This document shows positions 37,251 through 45,803 of a stretch of 64,000 nucleotides of DNA, in pieces (position 1 is the stretch's first letter; every line of letters begins with the position of its first letter). The notes under the pieces are model-generated. The model saw only the letters and a program-made list of their open reading frames with translations. It was not told the origin of the DNA and did no database searches. Made by a program: the position numbers and the translations under genes. Where the stretch lies: the NCBI RefSeq assembly GCF_018687475.1, contig NZ_CP061292.1, positions 1,240,001 to 1,304,000 on the forward strand. Direction: 5' to 3'. This stretch comes from Polynucleobacter sp. MWH-UH24A. Lineage in GTDB: Bacteria; Pseudomonadota; Gammaproteobacteria; Burkholderiales; Burkholderiaceae.

Positions 37251-38165
37251 TTAATTCGACTTACCAAATAAGCCTGCGGGTTTTATTAAGAGCACAATGA
37301 TCATGATGATGAAGATTGATACGGATGAAGCTTGGGGGTAGAAAACCTTTGTTAGTCCCTCCACAATCCCCAGACCAAGACCAGTCACAATGGCACCCGC
37401 AATCGAGCCCATACCGCCAATCACCACTACGGCAAAGACGACAATGATCAGATTCGATCCCATCACTGCGGTAACTTGATAAACCGGGGCTGCCATCACA
37501 CCCGCAAATGCCGCTAAAGCGCAACCCGCCCCATAGGTAAGCGTCACGATCAGCGGTACGTTCACACCAAGCGCTTGCAAAAGACGTGGGTTTTCTGTGC
37601 CTGCTCGCAATAGGCTACCCAAGCTTGTACGTTCAATGAAATACCAAGTTGCAAAGCAAACGATTAAAGCTAAGAACACCACCCACAGTCGGTAATACGG
37701 CAAGAATAGTTCAGCCACCCGGATACCGCCTTTTAGGACATCAGGCACCGGATAACTATTTCCTAATACGCCGTACCAATGTCGAAATAAACCCTCAATG
37801 ACCAAAGCCAAACCAAAGGTCAGTAAGAGCCCATACAAATGATCAAGGTGATAAAGACGCTTTAGCATCGTTTTTTCAATCACGATGCTAAAAAGTCCTA
37901 CGATCAGTGGCGCCAGAATCAAAGCCACAAAATAATTAACCTCAAACTCTGGCATTCCAATCCACTGACCCACTTGAGTTAAGCCGATCCAAGTCAGCAT
38001 GGCGCCCAACATATATTGAGCTCCATGGGTGAAATTAATCACATTGAGAAGTCCAAAGATGACTGCAAGACCTAGACTTAGTAATGCATAAAACGAACCA
38101 TTGATTAAACCAATCAATAGTTGCGAGACTAAGGCTTGCGGTGTAATCCCAAGAAGCTCAAACAT
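37251..38165 (-). CDS. livH: HAAT-family ABC transporter permease LivH
   Basis: This 304-residue permease has LINGSFYALLSLGLAVIFGL, NVINFTHGAQYMLGAM, and the AAPVYQVTAVMGSNLIIVVF region typical of LivH. It pairs with LivM. It follows the substrate-binding gene by 18 bases, giving the transcription order livG-livF-livK-livH-livM. Confidence 0.93.
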   Translation of the reverse strand: MFELLGITPQALVSQLLIGLINGSFYALLSLGLAVIFGLLNVINFTHGAQYMLGAMLTWIGLTQVGQWIGMPEFEVNYFVALILAPLIVGLFSIVIEKTMLKRLYHLDHLYGLLLTFGLALVIEGLFRHWYGVLGNSYPVPDVLKGGIRVAELFLPYYRLWVVFLALIVCFATWYFIERTSLGSLLRAGTENPRLLQALGVNVPLIVTLTYGAGCALAAFAGVMAAPVYQVTAVMGSNLIIVVFAVVVIGGMGSIAGAIVTGLGLGIVEGLTKVFYPQASSVSIFIIMIIVLLIKPAGLFGKSN

Positions 38166-38183
38166 GAATCAATTCACCTTTGA

Positions 38184-39398
38184 TTACTTAGTAACGTATT
38201 TGCACTTCGATTGAGCCAAGGGCAACGTTGCATCTTTTGCAGCAATTACTTTAACAACTTTTGCTACATCATTGGGTCCCTTCGACTCATTTGGCTTCTT
38301 CACTTCAAGCAAGTACATATCGTGTTCAAACTTACCATCAGCACGAATCCTGCCCTTGAATAAACCGTCGTTAATCTCAACCGACTTCATTTGCTTCATG
38401 ACCGCATCCGAATTATCGGTTTTAGTGACTTCAATAGCTTTCAGATATTGCATCGTGGCTGAATAAACACCCGCTTGAACCGAGGTTGGTGCTTTGCCTT
38501 TGAACTCTTTCATGAAGCGCTCAGCAAACTTGCGATTGGAGTCATTAAAGTCCCAGTACCAGCCTACAGTAAAGTTCATGCCTTGGGTTGTTTTTAATCC
38601 CAACGCTTGAATATCACTAATAAACATGAGCAGGGGCACAACGGTTTGCTTCGAACCCATAATGCCTAGCTCAGCGGCTTGTTTAATCGATCCGATCGTG
38701 TCACCACCGGCATTGGCTAAACCAATCACTTCAGCCTTCGAGGATTGTGCCTGAGCCATGAATGATGAAAAATCTTGGGTATTAATTGGGTGCTTCACAC
38801 TACCCAATACTTTTCCACCGTTGGCTAGTACCACCTCAGTTGTGTCACGCTCTAATGTATGTCCAAAGGCATAGTCGGCAGTAACAAAGAACCATGTCTT
38901 CTTTCCAGAGTCCACCACTGCCTTACCAGTACCGCGTGAGAGCGCATAGGTGTCATACACGTAGTGAATACTGTATGGCGTACATTTCTCATTGGTAATG
39001 GGCAATGAAGCCGCGCCAGTCACAATCGATACGCGTTTAAATTGCTCAGCTACCTCCATCGCAGCTAAGGCTGAAGCGGTCGAAACGTTACCGACGATCA
39101 TGTCGACCTTATCTTTCTCAAACATCTCGCGGGCTTTTGAACCAGATAAATCAGCTTTGGACTGAGTATCTGCAGAGGTAATCACGATTTTGCGGCCCAA
39201 TACTTGACCACCAAAGTCACGAGCAGCCATTTGAGCGGCAAGTACGGCGCCAGGTCCCTCAATCGCAGAATAGATACCAGAAAGGTCTGTTAATACCCCG
39301 ATACGAATCTCGTTATCCGAGACGGTTTGTGCTTTTGCAGGAATAGCCGCTGTCAAAAAGGCAGCGGATACGAGCGCAGCGATTGCAGTTTTTTTCAT
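38184..39398 (-). CDS. livK: HAAT-family periplasmic substrate-binding protein
   Basis: This 404-residue type I periplasmic binding protein has a cleavable signal peptide (MKKTAIAALVSAAFLTAAIPAKA) and the Peripla_BP_6 fold (IRIGVLTDLSGIYSAIEGPG, MIVGNVSTASALAAMEVAEQ, DYAFGHTLERDTTEVV). An AAAGGAGAAG site precedes the ATG, stronger than those of its neighbours, as expected for an abundant binding protein. The ligand is uncertain: its context next to acyl-CoA catabolic genes suggests an organic acid as readily as a branched-chain amino acid. Confidence 0.9.
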   Translation of the reverse strand: MKKTAIAALVSAAFLTAAIPAKAQTVSDNEIRIGVLTDLSGIYSAIEGPGAVLAAQMAARDFGGQVLGRKIVITSADTQSKADLSGSKAREMFEKDKVDMIVGNVSTASALAAMEVAEQFKRVSIVTGAASLPITNEKCTPYSIHYVYDTYALSRGTGKAVVDSGKKTWFFVTADYAFGHTLERDTTEVVLANGGKVLGSVKHPINTQDFSSFMAQAQSSKAEVIGLANAGGDTIGSIKQAAELGIMGSKQTVVPLLMFISDIQALGLKTTQGMNFTVGWYWDFNDSNRKFAERFMKEFKGKAPTSVQAGVYSATMQYLKAIEVTKTDNSDAVMKQMKSVEINDGLFKGRIRADGKFEHDMYLLEVKKPNESKGPNDVAKVVKVIAAKDATLPLAQSKCKYVTK

Positions 39399-39437
39399 TT
39401 GAACTTCTCCTTTTAAACTTTTACCACCTTTTCACAA

Positions 39438-40142
39438 CTAAACACCCAACAGAATCTTGAGCTCCTCTTGACTAGCTTCGAGTTGATGTCTCTCCACCAT
39501 TTTTACAACTTGCCCATGCTCAATCACATAGTTTCTATCAGCGAGCTTTGAGGCAAATCGAAAATTTTGTTCAACCAACACAATCGTAAATCCACGTTCT
39601 TTTAATACTTTTACAACCTCGCTTAGTTTCTGAATAATGACTGGCGCAAGACCTTCGGTAATCTCATCGAGAAGCAGTAAGTTAGCTCCCGTTCGCAAAA
39701 TGCGGGCAATCGCCAGCATCTGTTGCTCGCCACCGGAGAGTTTGCCGCCAGGACTTGAGCGCCGCTCATAGAGGTTCGGAAACATCGCATAAATATCGTC
39801 AACGCTCATCGCCATACCCTTGCCAACTTTGGGCGGCAGCATTAAATTTTGCTCACAGGTCAAGCTAGTAAAAATACCGCGCTCTTCAGGGCAATAACCG
39901 ATACCGAGCTTTGCCACGCGATAGGTTGGCATCCCGATCACCTCTTGCCCATTGACCTGGATCGAACCAGTGCGCTGACCAACAAGGCCCAAGATCGCCC
40001 TTAAAGTCGTCGTGCGGCCAGCGCCGTTGCGACCTAATAAACAAACCACCTCGCCAGGATGAACCGTTAGATTAATGCCATGCAAGACGTGGGACTCGCC
40101 ATACCAAGCATTGAGATCATGAATTTCAAGTGCGGCGCTCAT
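39438..40142 (-). CDS. livF: HAAT-family ABC transporter ATPase LivF (Walker A Lys replaced by Arg)
   Basis: This 234-residue ATPase has the LivF architecture with KLSGGEQQMLAIARIL signature, LLLDEITEGLAP Walker B and IVLVEQNF switch region. Walker A reads LGRNGAGRTTT: residue 43 is Arg (codon CGC) where P-loops have an invariant Lys. I recall the same GAGRT variant in some beta-proteobacterial HAAT ATPases, so it may be a lineage trait rather than an inactivating change. LivG, the partner ATPase, has a normal GAGKT. Confidence 0.92.
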   Translation of the reverse strand: MSAALEIHDLNAWYGESHVLHGINLTVHPGEVVCLLGRNGAGRTTTLRAILGLVGQRTGSIQVNGQEVIGMPTYRVAKLGIGYCPEERGIFTSLTCEQNLMLPPKVGKGMAMSVDDIYAMFPNLYERRSSPGGKLSGGEQQMLAIARILRTGANLLLLDEITEGLAPVIIQKLSEVVKVLKERGFTIVLVEQNFRFASKLADRNYVIEHGQVVKMVERHQLEASQEELKILLGV

Positions 40143-40147
40143 GGTAT

Positions 40148-40924
40148 TTAGTGACCTTGCAACTCAGTATCGGCAGTACCCATGTATGCCTCCATGACCT
40201 GTGGATTTCTAGATACTTGCTCATAGGGGCCCTCCGCAATTACCTCACCACGTTGCAGTACGGAAATCGTATGTGCGATGTTCGCAACTACTTTCATGTT
40301 GTGCTCTACCATTAATACCGTCCGGCCTTTTGCAACCTGCTTAATTAACTCGGTGACCAAATTAACATCTTCATGACCCATTCCTTGAGTTGGCTCATCA
40401 AGCAACATGAGTTCGGGGTTCATGGCAACGGTTGCGGCAATTTCTAAAGCGCGCTTGCGGCCATACGGAAGATTGACCGCCAACTCATCAGCAAAGCGGT
40501 CGAGGCCCACTTGGCGTAATGCATCCATCGCACGATCGTTTAGAACATCCAATGAGCGTTCGCTTTTCCAAAAATAAAAAGAGGTGCCAAGCTGTTGCTG
40601 CAAACCAATACGCACATTTTCTAAGGCAGTCATATGGGGAAAGACTGCAGAGATTTGAAAGGAACGAATAATGCCGCGCTTCGCAATTTGCGCAGGTTTC
40701 TCTTTGGTAATGTCTTGACCATTAAACGTAATGCTGCCCTTAGTGGGTTCTAAGAATTTTGTTAGCAAATTAAAGCAGGTGGTCTTCCCCGCTCCATTCG
40801 GACCGATTAATGCATGAATGCTGCCGCGTTTCACATTCAAATTGACATCATGAACTGCAGTAAATCCAAAAAATGATTTGGTTAAGTGCGCTGTGGTCAA
40901 AATGAAACCATCTACATCCTGCAT
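40148..40924 (-). CDS. livG: HAAT-family ABC transporter ATPase LivG
   Basis: This 258-residue ATPase has Walker A IGPNGAGKTTCF, the LivG-specific insertion (GLQQQLGTSFYFWKSERSL), LPYGRKRALEIAATVA in place of the LSGGQ signature, LLLDEPTQGMGHE Walker B, and MVEHNMKVV. The PYGxxR signature is usual for LivG. It is the first gene of the importer operon and is divergent from the acyl-CoA dehydrogenase gene across 136 bases. Confidence 0.93.
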   Translation of the reverse strand: MQDVDGFILTTAHLTKSFFGFTAVHDVNLNVKRGSIHALIGPNGAGKTTCFNLLTKFLEPTKGSITFNGQDITKEKPAQIAKRGIIRSFQISAVFPHMTALENVRIGLQQQLGTSFYFWKSERSLDVLNDRAMDALRQVGLDRFADELAVNLPYGRKRALEIAATVAMNPELMLLDEPTQGMGHEDVNLVTELIKQVAKGRTVLMVEHNMKVVANIAHTISVLQRGEVIAEGPYEQVSRNPQVMEAYMGTADTELQGH

Positions 40925-41060
40925 AAACGATCCTAGAAGCCTGAATTGACTAAGAATAGTGGATCAACGTATTGCCCTGTATAGCGAAAACCCTAATCAA
41001 GGCTGCTTTGTTTGGCAAAAATCAATGGGTTAGGCCAAATCGCTCGGATTACAATGGGTC

Positions 41061-42224
41061 ATGTACTTTAATCTCACCCCTGAGTTCATTGCTCTTCGGG
41101 ATAAAACCCGAGACTTTATTACTCAAAAAGTGATCCCTTTTGAGGGCGATGCCCGAGAAACGGCACATGGCCCCACCCCCGAGTTACGCCAAGAATTAAT
41201 TGCATTAGCTAAAGCGGCTGGTCTACTAACTCCCCATGCGTCCATTAAGCATGGCGGCTTAGGTTTAAGTCATGTCGCTAAAGCCATTGTTTTTGAAGAG
41301 GCTGGCTACTCGCGCCTCGGACCTATTGCAATGAACATTCATGCACCCGACGAAGGCAACATTCATTTGATGGAACAGGTGGCCAGTCCCGCTCAACAAG
41401 CGCGGTGGTTGCTCCCTCAAGTGCAAGGAAAACTGCGCTCCTGCTTTGCCATGACCGAGCCTGCACCCGGAGCTGGCTCGGACCCATCCATGTTATTAAC
41501 CACAGCGACTCGAGACGGCAATGACTATGTGATTAACGGACGTAAATGGTTTATTACCGGTGCTGATGGCTCGGATTACGTCATCATCATGGCGCGTACT
41601 GAAGATAATCAGGCAACCATGTTTTTATCCGATATGAATGCGCCCGGCATTGAGATTGAGCGCAATATGGAATCTATGGATCAATGCTTTGCTGGCGGTC
41701 ATAGTGTTTTGCGCTTTACTAATTTGCGCATCCCCGCCGATCAGATCTTAGGTGAACTCGGTAAGGGATTTCGGTATGCCCAAGTTCGCTTAGCGCCTGC
41801 ACGACTCACGCATTGCATGCGCTGGTTAGGTCAAGCCCGTCGTGCCCATGATATTGCTCTTGCCTATGCCCAAAAACGCCAAGCCTTTGGACAACGTTTA
41901 GGGGATCACGAAGGGGTTGGATTCATGTTGGCGGATAACGATATGGATTTACAAACTGCGCGCTTACATATTTTGCATACTGCTTGGCTATTGGATCAGG
42001 GACAAAAATGCAATTACGAATCCAGTCGGGCAAAAGTTGTTTGTTCTGAAGCGCAGTGGCGCGTAGTTGATCGTTGTGTGCAAATAATGGGCGGTCAAGG
42101 TGTAACTGGCGAGTCGGCCGTGATGCGAATCTTTACCGATATGCGTGCTTTTCGGATCTACGATGGTCCCAGTGAAGTTCACCGTTGGAGCATGGCTCGT
42201 AAATTACTTGATCAAACACGATGA
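41061..42224 (+). CDS. Acyl-CoA dehydrogenase of the ACAD10/ACAD11 (LvaC-like) type
   Basis: This 387-residue flavoenzyme has the ACAD FAD-binding elements CFAMTEPAPGAGSDPSML and NGRKWFITGADG, RQAFGQRLGDHEGV, and IMGGQGVTGESAVMRIFTD. At the usual catalytic YEGT position it reads RIYDGPSEVHR, the form seen in ACAD10/11-like enzymes rather than in classical straight-chain dehydrogenases. Together with an SDR (ATGA overlap) and an APH-family kinase directly downstream it recalls the dehydrogenase that handles 4-phosphoacyl-CoA esters in levulinate and 4-hydroxyacid degradation. That role is inferred; ordinary acyl-CoA dehydrogenation is the alternative. Confidence 0.88.
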   Translation: MYFNLTPEFIALRDKTRDFITQKVIPFEGDARETAHGPTPELRQELIALAKAAGLLTPHASIKHGGLGLSHVAKAIVFEEAGYSRLGPIAMNIHAPDEGNIHLMEQVASPAQQARWLLPQVQGKLRSCFAMTEPAPGAGSDPSMLLTTATRDGNDYVINGRKWFITGADGSDYVIIMARTEDNQATMFLSDMNAPGIEIERNMESMDQCFAGGHSVLRFTNLRIPADQILGELGKGFRYAQVRLAPARLTHCMRWLGQARRAHDIALAYAQKRQAFGQRLGDHEGVGFMLADNDMDLQTARLHILHTAWLLDQGQKCNYESSRAKVVCSEAQWRVVDRCVQIMGGQGVTGESAVMRIFTDMRAFRIYDGPSEVHRWSMARKLLDQTR

Positions 42225-42997
42225 GCTCATCGCCCACTGAACGTTTTCGTCTCGACGGACAAGTGGCCGTGGTGACGGGTGCATCAAGTGGCATTGGCCG
42301 ACACTGCAGTCTTTTATTAGCAAACGCTGGTGCTAAAGTCGCTCTCGCCTCTCGCAATATAAAAGAGCTTGAATTATTGGCAAAGGAGATTGTCAGCGCT
42401 GGAGGTCATGCCAAAGCTTTTCACTTGGATGTGACCCAGCAGTCCAGTGTGACGCAATGCTTCACGCAAATCACTTCGTGGGCACGGCCAACCATCGTGA
42501 TTAATAATGCAGGCGTTTCTGTCACCAAGAGTTTGTTAGAGCAAACTGAAGCGGATTGGGATAGGGTTGTGGATACCAACCTAAAAGGGGTCTGGCTAGT
42601 AGCTACTGAAGCGGCACGCACGATGGTAGCTACAAAGACTGCAGGCTCCATTATTAATATGGCATCCATTCTTGGGGAACGCCAAATTAATGGGGTTGCC
42701 CCATATGCCATCTCTAAAGCGGGGGTTATCCAAGTGACCAAAACGATGGCGCTTGAGCTCGCCCGTTATCAAATTCGGGTAAATGCCATCCTGCCAGGTT
42801 ACGTGATCACCGATCTCAACCGAGAATTTTTGCAAAGTGAGTTGGGCGAGAAGCTACGCATGCGTATTCCTAGTCGACGCTTTAACGAACCAGAAGATTT
42901 GGATGGCCCTATTTTGCTTCTTGCCTCAGCAGCTGGTCAGGGGATGTCAGGCAGCACCCTAGTTGTCGATGGAGCCCATTTAGTTAGCTCCTTGTAA
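42221..42997 (+). CDS. Short-chain dehydrogenase/reductase
   Basis: This 258-residue classical SDR has the intact cofactor loop VTGASSGIGRHC, INNAG, catalytic Ser in NMASIL and the pair YAISK, and ends SGSTLVVDGAHLV. Its start overlaps the acyl-CoA dehydrogenase stop as ATGA, so the two are co-translated. In levulinate-type pathways an SDR of this size (LvaD) reduces 4-oxoacyl-CoA to 4-hydroxyacyl-CoA; a 3-hydroxyacyl-CoA dehydrogenase or 3-oxoacyl reductase role is equally open from sequence. Confidence 0.88.
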   Translation: MSSSPTERFRLDGQVAVVTGASSGIGRHCSLLLANAGAKVALASRNIKELELLAKEIVSAGGHAKAFHLDVTQQSSVTQCFTQITSWARPTIVINNAGVSVTKSLLEQTEADWDRVVDTNLKGVWLVATEAARTMVATKTAGSIINMASILGERQINGVAPYAISKAGVIQVTKTMALELARYQIRVNAILPGYVITDLNREFLQSELGEKLRMRIPSRRFNEPEDLDGPILLLASAAGQGMSGSTLVVDGAHLVSSL

Positions 42998-43005
42998 GGT
43001 AGATT

Positions 43006-44016
43006 GTGGATCAGTCGATCAATCATCCTCGGTTGCGTACTTATCTTGGTCAACTTGGTTTAGATACCCGTTCGATCGAAATTGAATCACTTGTTGGCGG
43101 TCAATCCAACCCAACCTACAAAATTAGGTGTGGCTCCGACTGCGTGGTGCTGCGTAAAAAACCCTCTGGCAAGCTATTGCCCTCCGCCCACGCGATTGAA
43201 CGGGAATACCGCGTCATGAGTGCCCTAGCATCAACCGCTGTACCAGTTCCCAAAATGCTCGCGCTGTGTGAGGATGAGTCACTGATTGGCACCCCTTTCT
43301 ATTTAATGTCTTATCTAGCTGGGCAGGTATTTCATGATCAATCGCTTCCGCAAATGAGTTCTATCGAGCGGGGAGCGATCTACGACGAAATGAATCGAGT
43401 GCTGGCTGCGATTCATCAATTGGATTACCGCCAAATTGGTTTGGAGAGTTTTGGCAAACCCGGTAATTATTTTGCGAGGCAGGTAAGTCGTTGGTCAAAG
43501 CAAGTGCAGGAAACCACTATTCCAATACCAAGCGCCCTGGCACAACTCATTGAATGGCTTCCTCATCACATTCCGAGCGATGATGAAACCACCCTCGTAC
43601 ACGGTGACTTTCGTCTAGATAACCTCGTGTTCCATCCTAAGGATCACACGATCATGGGTGTGCTCGATTGGGAGCTCTCAACCTTGGGTCATCCGCTGGC
43701 AGACCTTTCCTATCAATGCATGGCCTGGAGAATCCCTCCCGCTTTATGGCGCGGCATTGGTGGCCTTGACCTGCAGTATCTTGGGATTCCGTCTGAAGAA
43801 GATTACATCAAAGCGTATGAAGTGCGTACCGGACGCAATGCTAATGCGGATTGGAACTTTTATATGGCATATAACTTTTTTCGGATTGCAGCCATCTTGC
43901 ATGGCGTTGCGCAACGCGCCGTGGACGGTAATGCCAGCGCCCAAGATGCCGCTGAGAATGGTAAAAAAGCGGGGCTTTTAGCTGAAATTGGTTTACAGGG
44001 CTTAGGGATTCATTAA
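43006..44016 (+). CDS. APH-family phosphotransferase (ACAD10/11 kinase-domain or LvaA-like)
   Basis: This 336-residue kinase-like protein has the APH core: nucleotide-lobe SLVGGQSNPTYKIR and VLRKKPSGKLLP, catalytic VHGDFRLDNLVFHP and metal-binding GVLDWELSTLGHPLADLSY. This subgroup is fused to an acyl-CoA dehydrogenase in animal ACAD10/ACAD11 and stands alone as LvaA, which phosphorylates 4-hydroxyacyl-CoA. Antibiotic phosphorylation is unlikely given the operon. GTG start; 8 bases after the SDR stop. Its 3' end overlaps the convergent acyl-CoA dehydrogenase by 15 bases. Confidence 0.87.
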   Translation: MDQSINHPRLRTYLGQLGLDTRSIEIESLVGGQSNPTYKIRCGSDCVVLRKKPSGKLLPSAHAIEREYRVMSALASTAVPVPKMLALCEDESLIGTPFYLMSYLAGQVFHDQSLPQMSSIERGAIYDEMNRVLAAIHQLDYRQIGLESFGKPGNYFARQVSRWSKQVQETTIPIPSALAQLIEWLPHHIPSDDETTLVHGDFRLDNLVFHPKDHTIMGVLDWELSTLGHPLADLSYQCMAWRIPPALWRGIGGLDLQYLGIPSEEDYIKAYEVRTGRNANADWNFYMAYNFFRIAAILHGVAQRAVDGNASAQDAAENGKKAGLLAEIGLQGLGIH

Positions 44017-45801
44017 ATCGGCCAAGCCATCGTTCATGGCTTTTGCAACATCAGCGCCAGCACAAATTGTTTGCACAAGCCCTGCGACGTGTGGCAACAC
44101 TTCATGGGTATAAAAAATAGCACTCGCTTTTTTCTGGGATGCAAATCCATTTTGACCAGAATAACTTGGGCTATTCACGATTAAGGCTGATTTTGCTAAG
44201 AGCCAGCCACCACAAAGAATGCCAAACGAACGCAATAATGGGTACGCACCTGCCAAGGTGGCTTGCGGTTGATCATTGTGCGCAGTGAGCAGCCAATTTA
44301 GGGCCTTAGCGAGTGCTTGAGTCGCCTTATGCAATTCGTGGCCGATTAACTGGAGATCAGGATCGGTATGGTTTTGACACGCTTGTGCTTCAGCCTCAAT
44401 CTCTGCAATTAGTTTTCGTGCCTCGACACCATCATCGCGAATAATTTTTCGTCCAAGCAAATCGCCAGCCTGAATGCCAGTTGTTCCCTCATAAATGGTA
44501 GTGATGCGCGCATCGCGTAAATGTTGAGCAGCACCCGTCTCTTCGATATAACCCATCCCACCATGCACTTGCACTCCCAAGGACGCAATTTCAATCGCTT
44601 GCTCCGTAGACCAGGCTTTAACAATGGGGGTTAAAAAATCAACACGACGTTGGCTACTTTGGCGAATCGCCTCATCAGGATGCTTTTGAGCAAAATCCAC
44701 TTCAGCCGCCGCAATGTAGGCCAAGGCTCGCATGGCCTCGGTTTGGGTTTTCATCAGCATGAGCATCCGCTGGACGTCAGCATGATGCAAGATCGGTAAT
44801 TTGCCGCTCTTTTGAGGGACCTTACCCTGTACGCGCTCTTTGGCATATTCGGCAGCCTGCTGATACGCACGCTCGGCAACTGCAACACCTTCAAGACCAA
44901 CCGCTAGACGCGCATTGTTCATCATCGTGAACATATATTCCAAGCCACGGTTTTCCTCGCCCACCAAATAACCGATTGCTCCGCCAGCTTCCCCAAAAGA
45001 CATTACTGCGGTGGGGCTTGCGTGTATCCCAAGCTTATGTTCAATCGAAGCACACTGCACATCATTGCGTGGACCCAAGCTACCATCGGCATTCACCAAG
45101 AACTTAGGTACGATAAATAGAGAAATTCCTTTTACGCCAGCCGGTGCATTTGGCAAACGTGCCAATACCAAATGCACGATATTTTCAGTAAGGTCATGCT
45201 CACCATAGGTAATAAAGATTTTGGTACCGGTAATTAAATAGTGATCGCCATTGGGGATCGCTTTGGTACTAACGGCTGACAAATCCGATCCGGCTGCTGG
45301 CTCGGTTAAGTTCATCGTACCCGCCCACTCACCCGAAATCAATTTTGGCAAATAAATTGATTGCTGATTTGCAGTTGCATGGTGCTCAATCGCCTCAATA
45401 GCACCCGCGGTCAGCATGGGGCATAGCATGAATGCCATATTGGCAGAGTGCCACATCTCATTGACGGGGGTAGCGAGCGATGCAGGCAAACCCTGCCCTC
45501 CAAAATTAGGATTTGCTGCTAAAGAAATCCATCCCGCTTCGATATATTGCTGATAGGCATCCTTAAACCCACTTGGAGTTTTCACAACGGCATGCTCCAA
45601 GATACAGCCCTCTTGATCGCCCGTCCAATTGATGGGGCTTAAGACCTGATTCGCAAACTTAGAGGCTTCCTCCAAAATCGTATTGACTAAATCATCATCC
45701 ACTTCTTCATAGCCTGGTAAGGCCTGAATTCTGGAGAGCGGGATGAGCTGATGCACAATAAAGTGCATATCAGCCAGCGGGGCGCGATAGTCAACCGGCA
45801 T
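44002..45801 (-). CDS. Long-form acyl-CoA dehydrogenase (DmdC-like, with C-terminal extension)
   Basis: This 599-residue flavoenzyme is of the long-form group: N-terminal extension (MHFIVHQLIPLSRIQALPGY), ACAD core with MNLTEPAAGSDLSAVSTKA and GTKIFITYGEHD, catalytic Glu in TTIYEGTTGIQ, and a C-terminal PF12806-type domain. The family includes DmdC (3-methylmercaptopropionyl-CoA dehydrogenase) and many uncharacterised enzymes. It follows the acyl-CoA synthetase gene by 2 bases; a synthetase plus a DmdC-type dehydrogenase is the pair that starts MMPA degradation, but other thio- or branched-acid substrates are possible. Confidence 0.9.
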   Translation of the reverse strand: MPVDYRAPLADMHFIVHQLIPLSRIQALPGYEEVDDDLVNTILEEASKFANQVLSPINWTGDQEGCILEHAVVKTPSGFKDAYQQYIEAGWISLAANPNFGGQGLPASLATPVNEMWHSANMAFMLCPMLTAGAIEAIEHHATANQQSIYLPKLISGEWAGTMNLTEPAAGSDLSAVSTKAIPNGDHYLITGTKIFITYGEHDLTENIVHLVLARLPNAPAGVKGISLFIVPKFLVNADGSLGPRNDVQCASIEHKLGIHASPTAVMSFGEAGGAIGYLVGEENRGLEYMFTMMNNARLAVGLEGVAVAERAYQQAAEYAKERVQGKVPQKSGKLPILHHADVQRMLMLMKTQTEAMRALAYIAAAEVDFAQKHPDEAIRQSSQRRVDFLTPIVKAWSTEQAIEIASLGVQVHGGMGYIEETGAAQHLRDARITTIYEGTTGIQAGDLLGRKIIRDDGVEARKLIAEIEAEAQACQNHTDPDLQLIGHELHKATQALAKALNWLLTAHNDQPQATLAGAYPLLRSFGILCGGWLLAKSALIVNSPSYSGQNGFASQKKASAIFYTHEVLPHVAGLVQTICAGADVAKAMNDGLADLMNP

Positions 45802-45803
45802 AA

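Noticed and set aside
43006..44016. Antibiotic (aminoglycoside) phosphotransferase
   Set aside because: The APH fold is present, but the operon with acyl-CoA dehydrogenase and SDR and the ACAD10/11-type sequence favour an acyl-CoA kinase.
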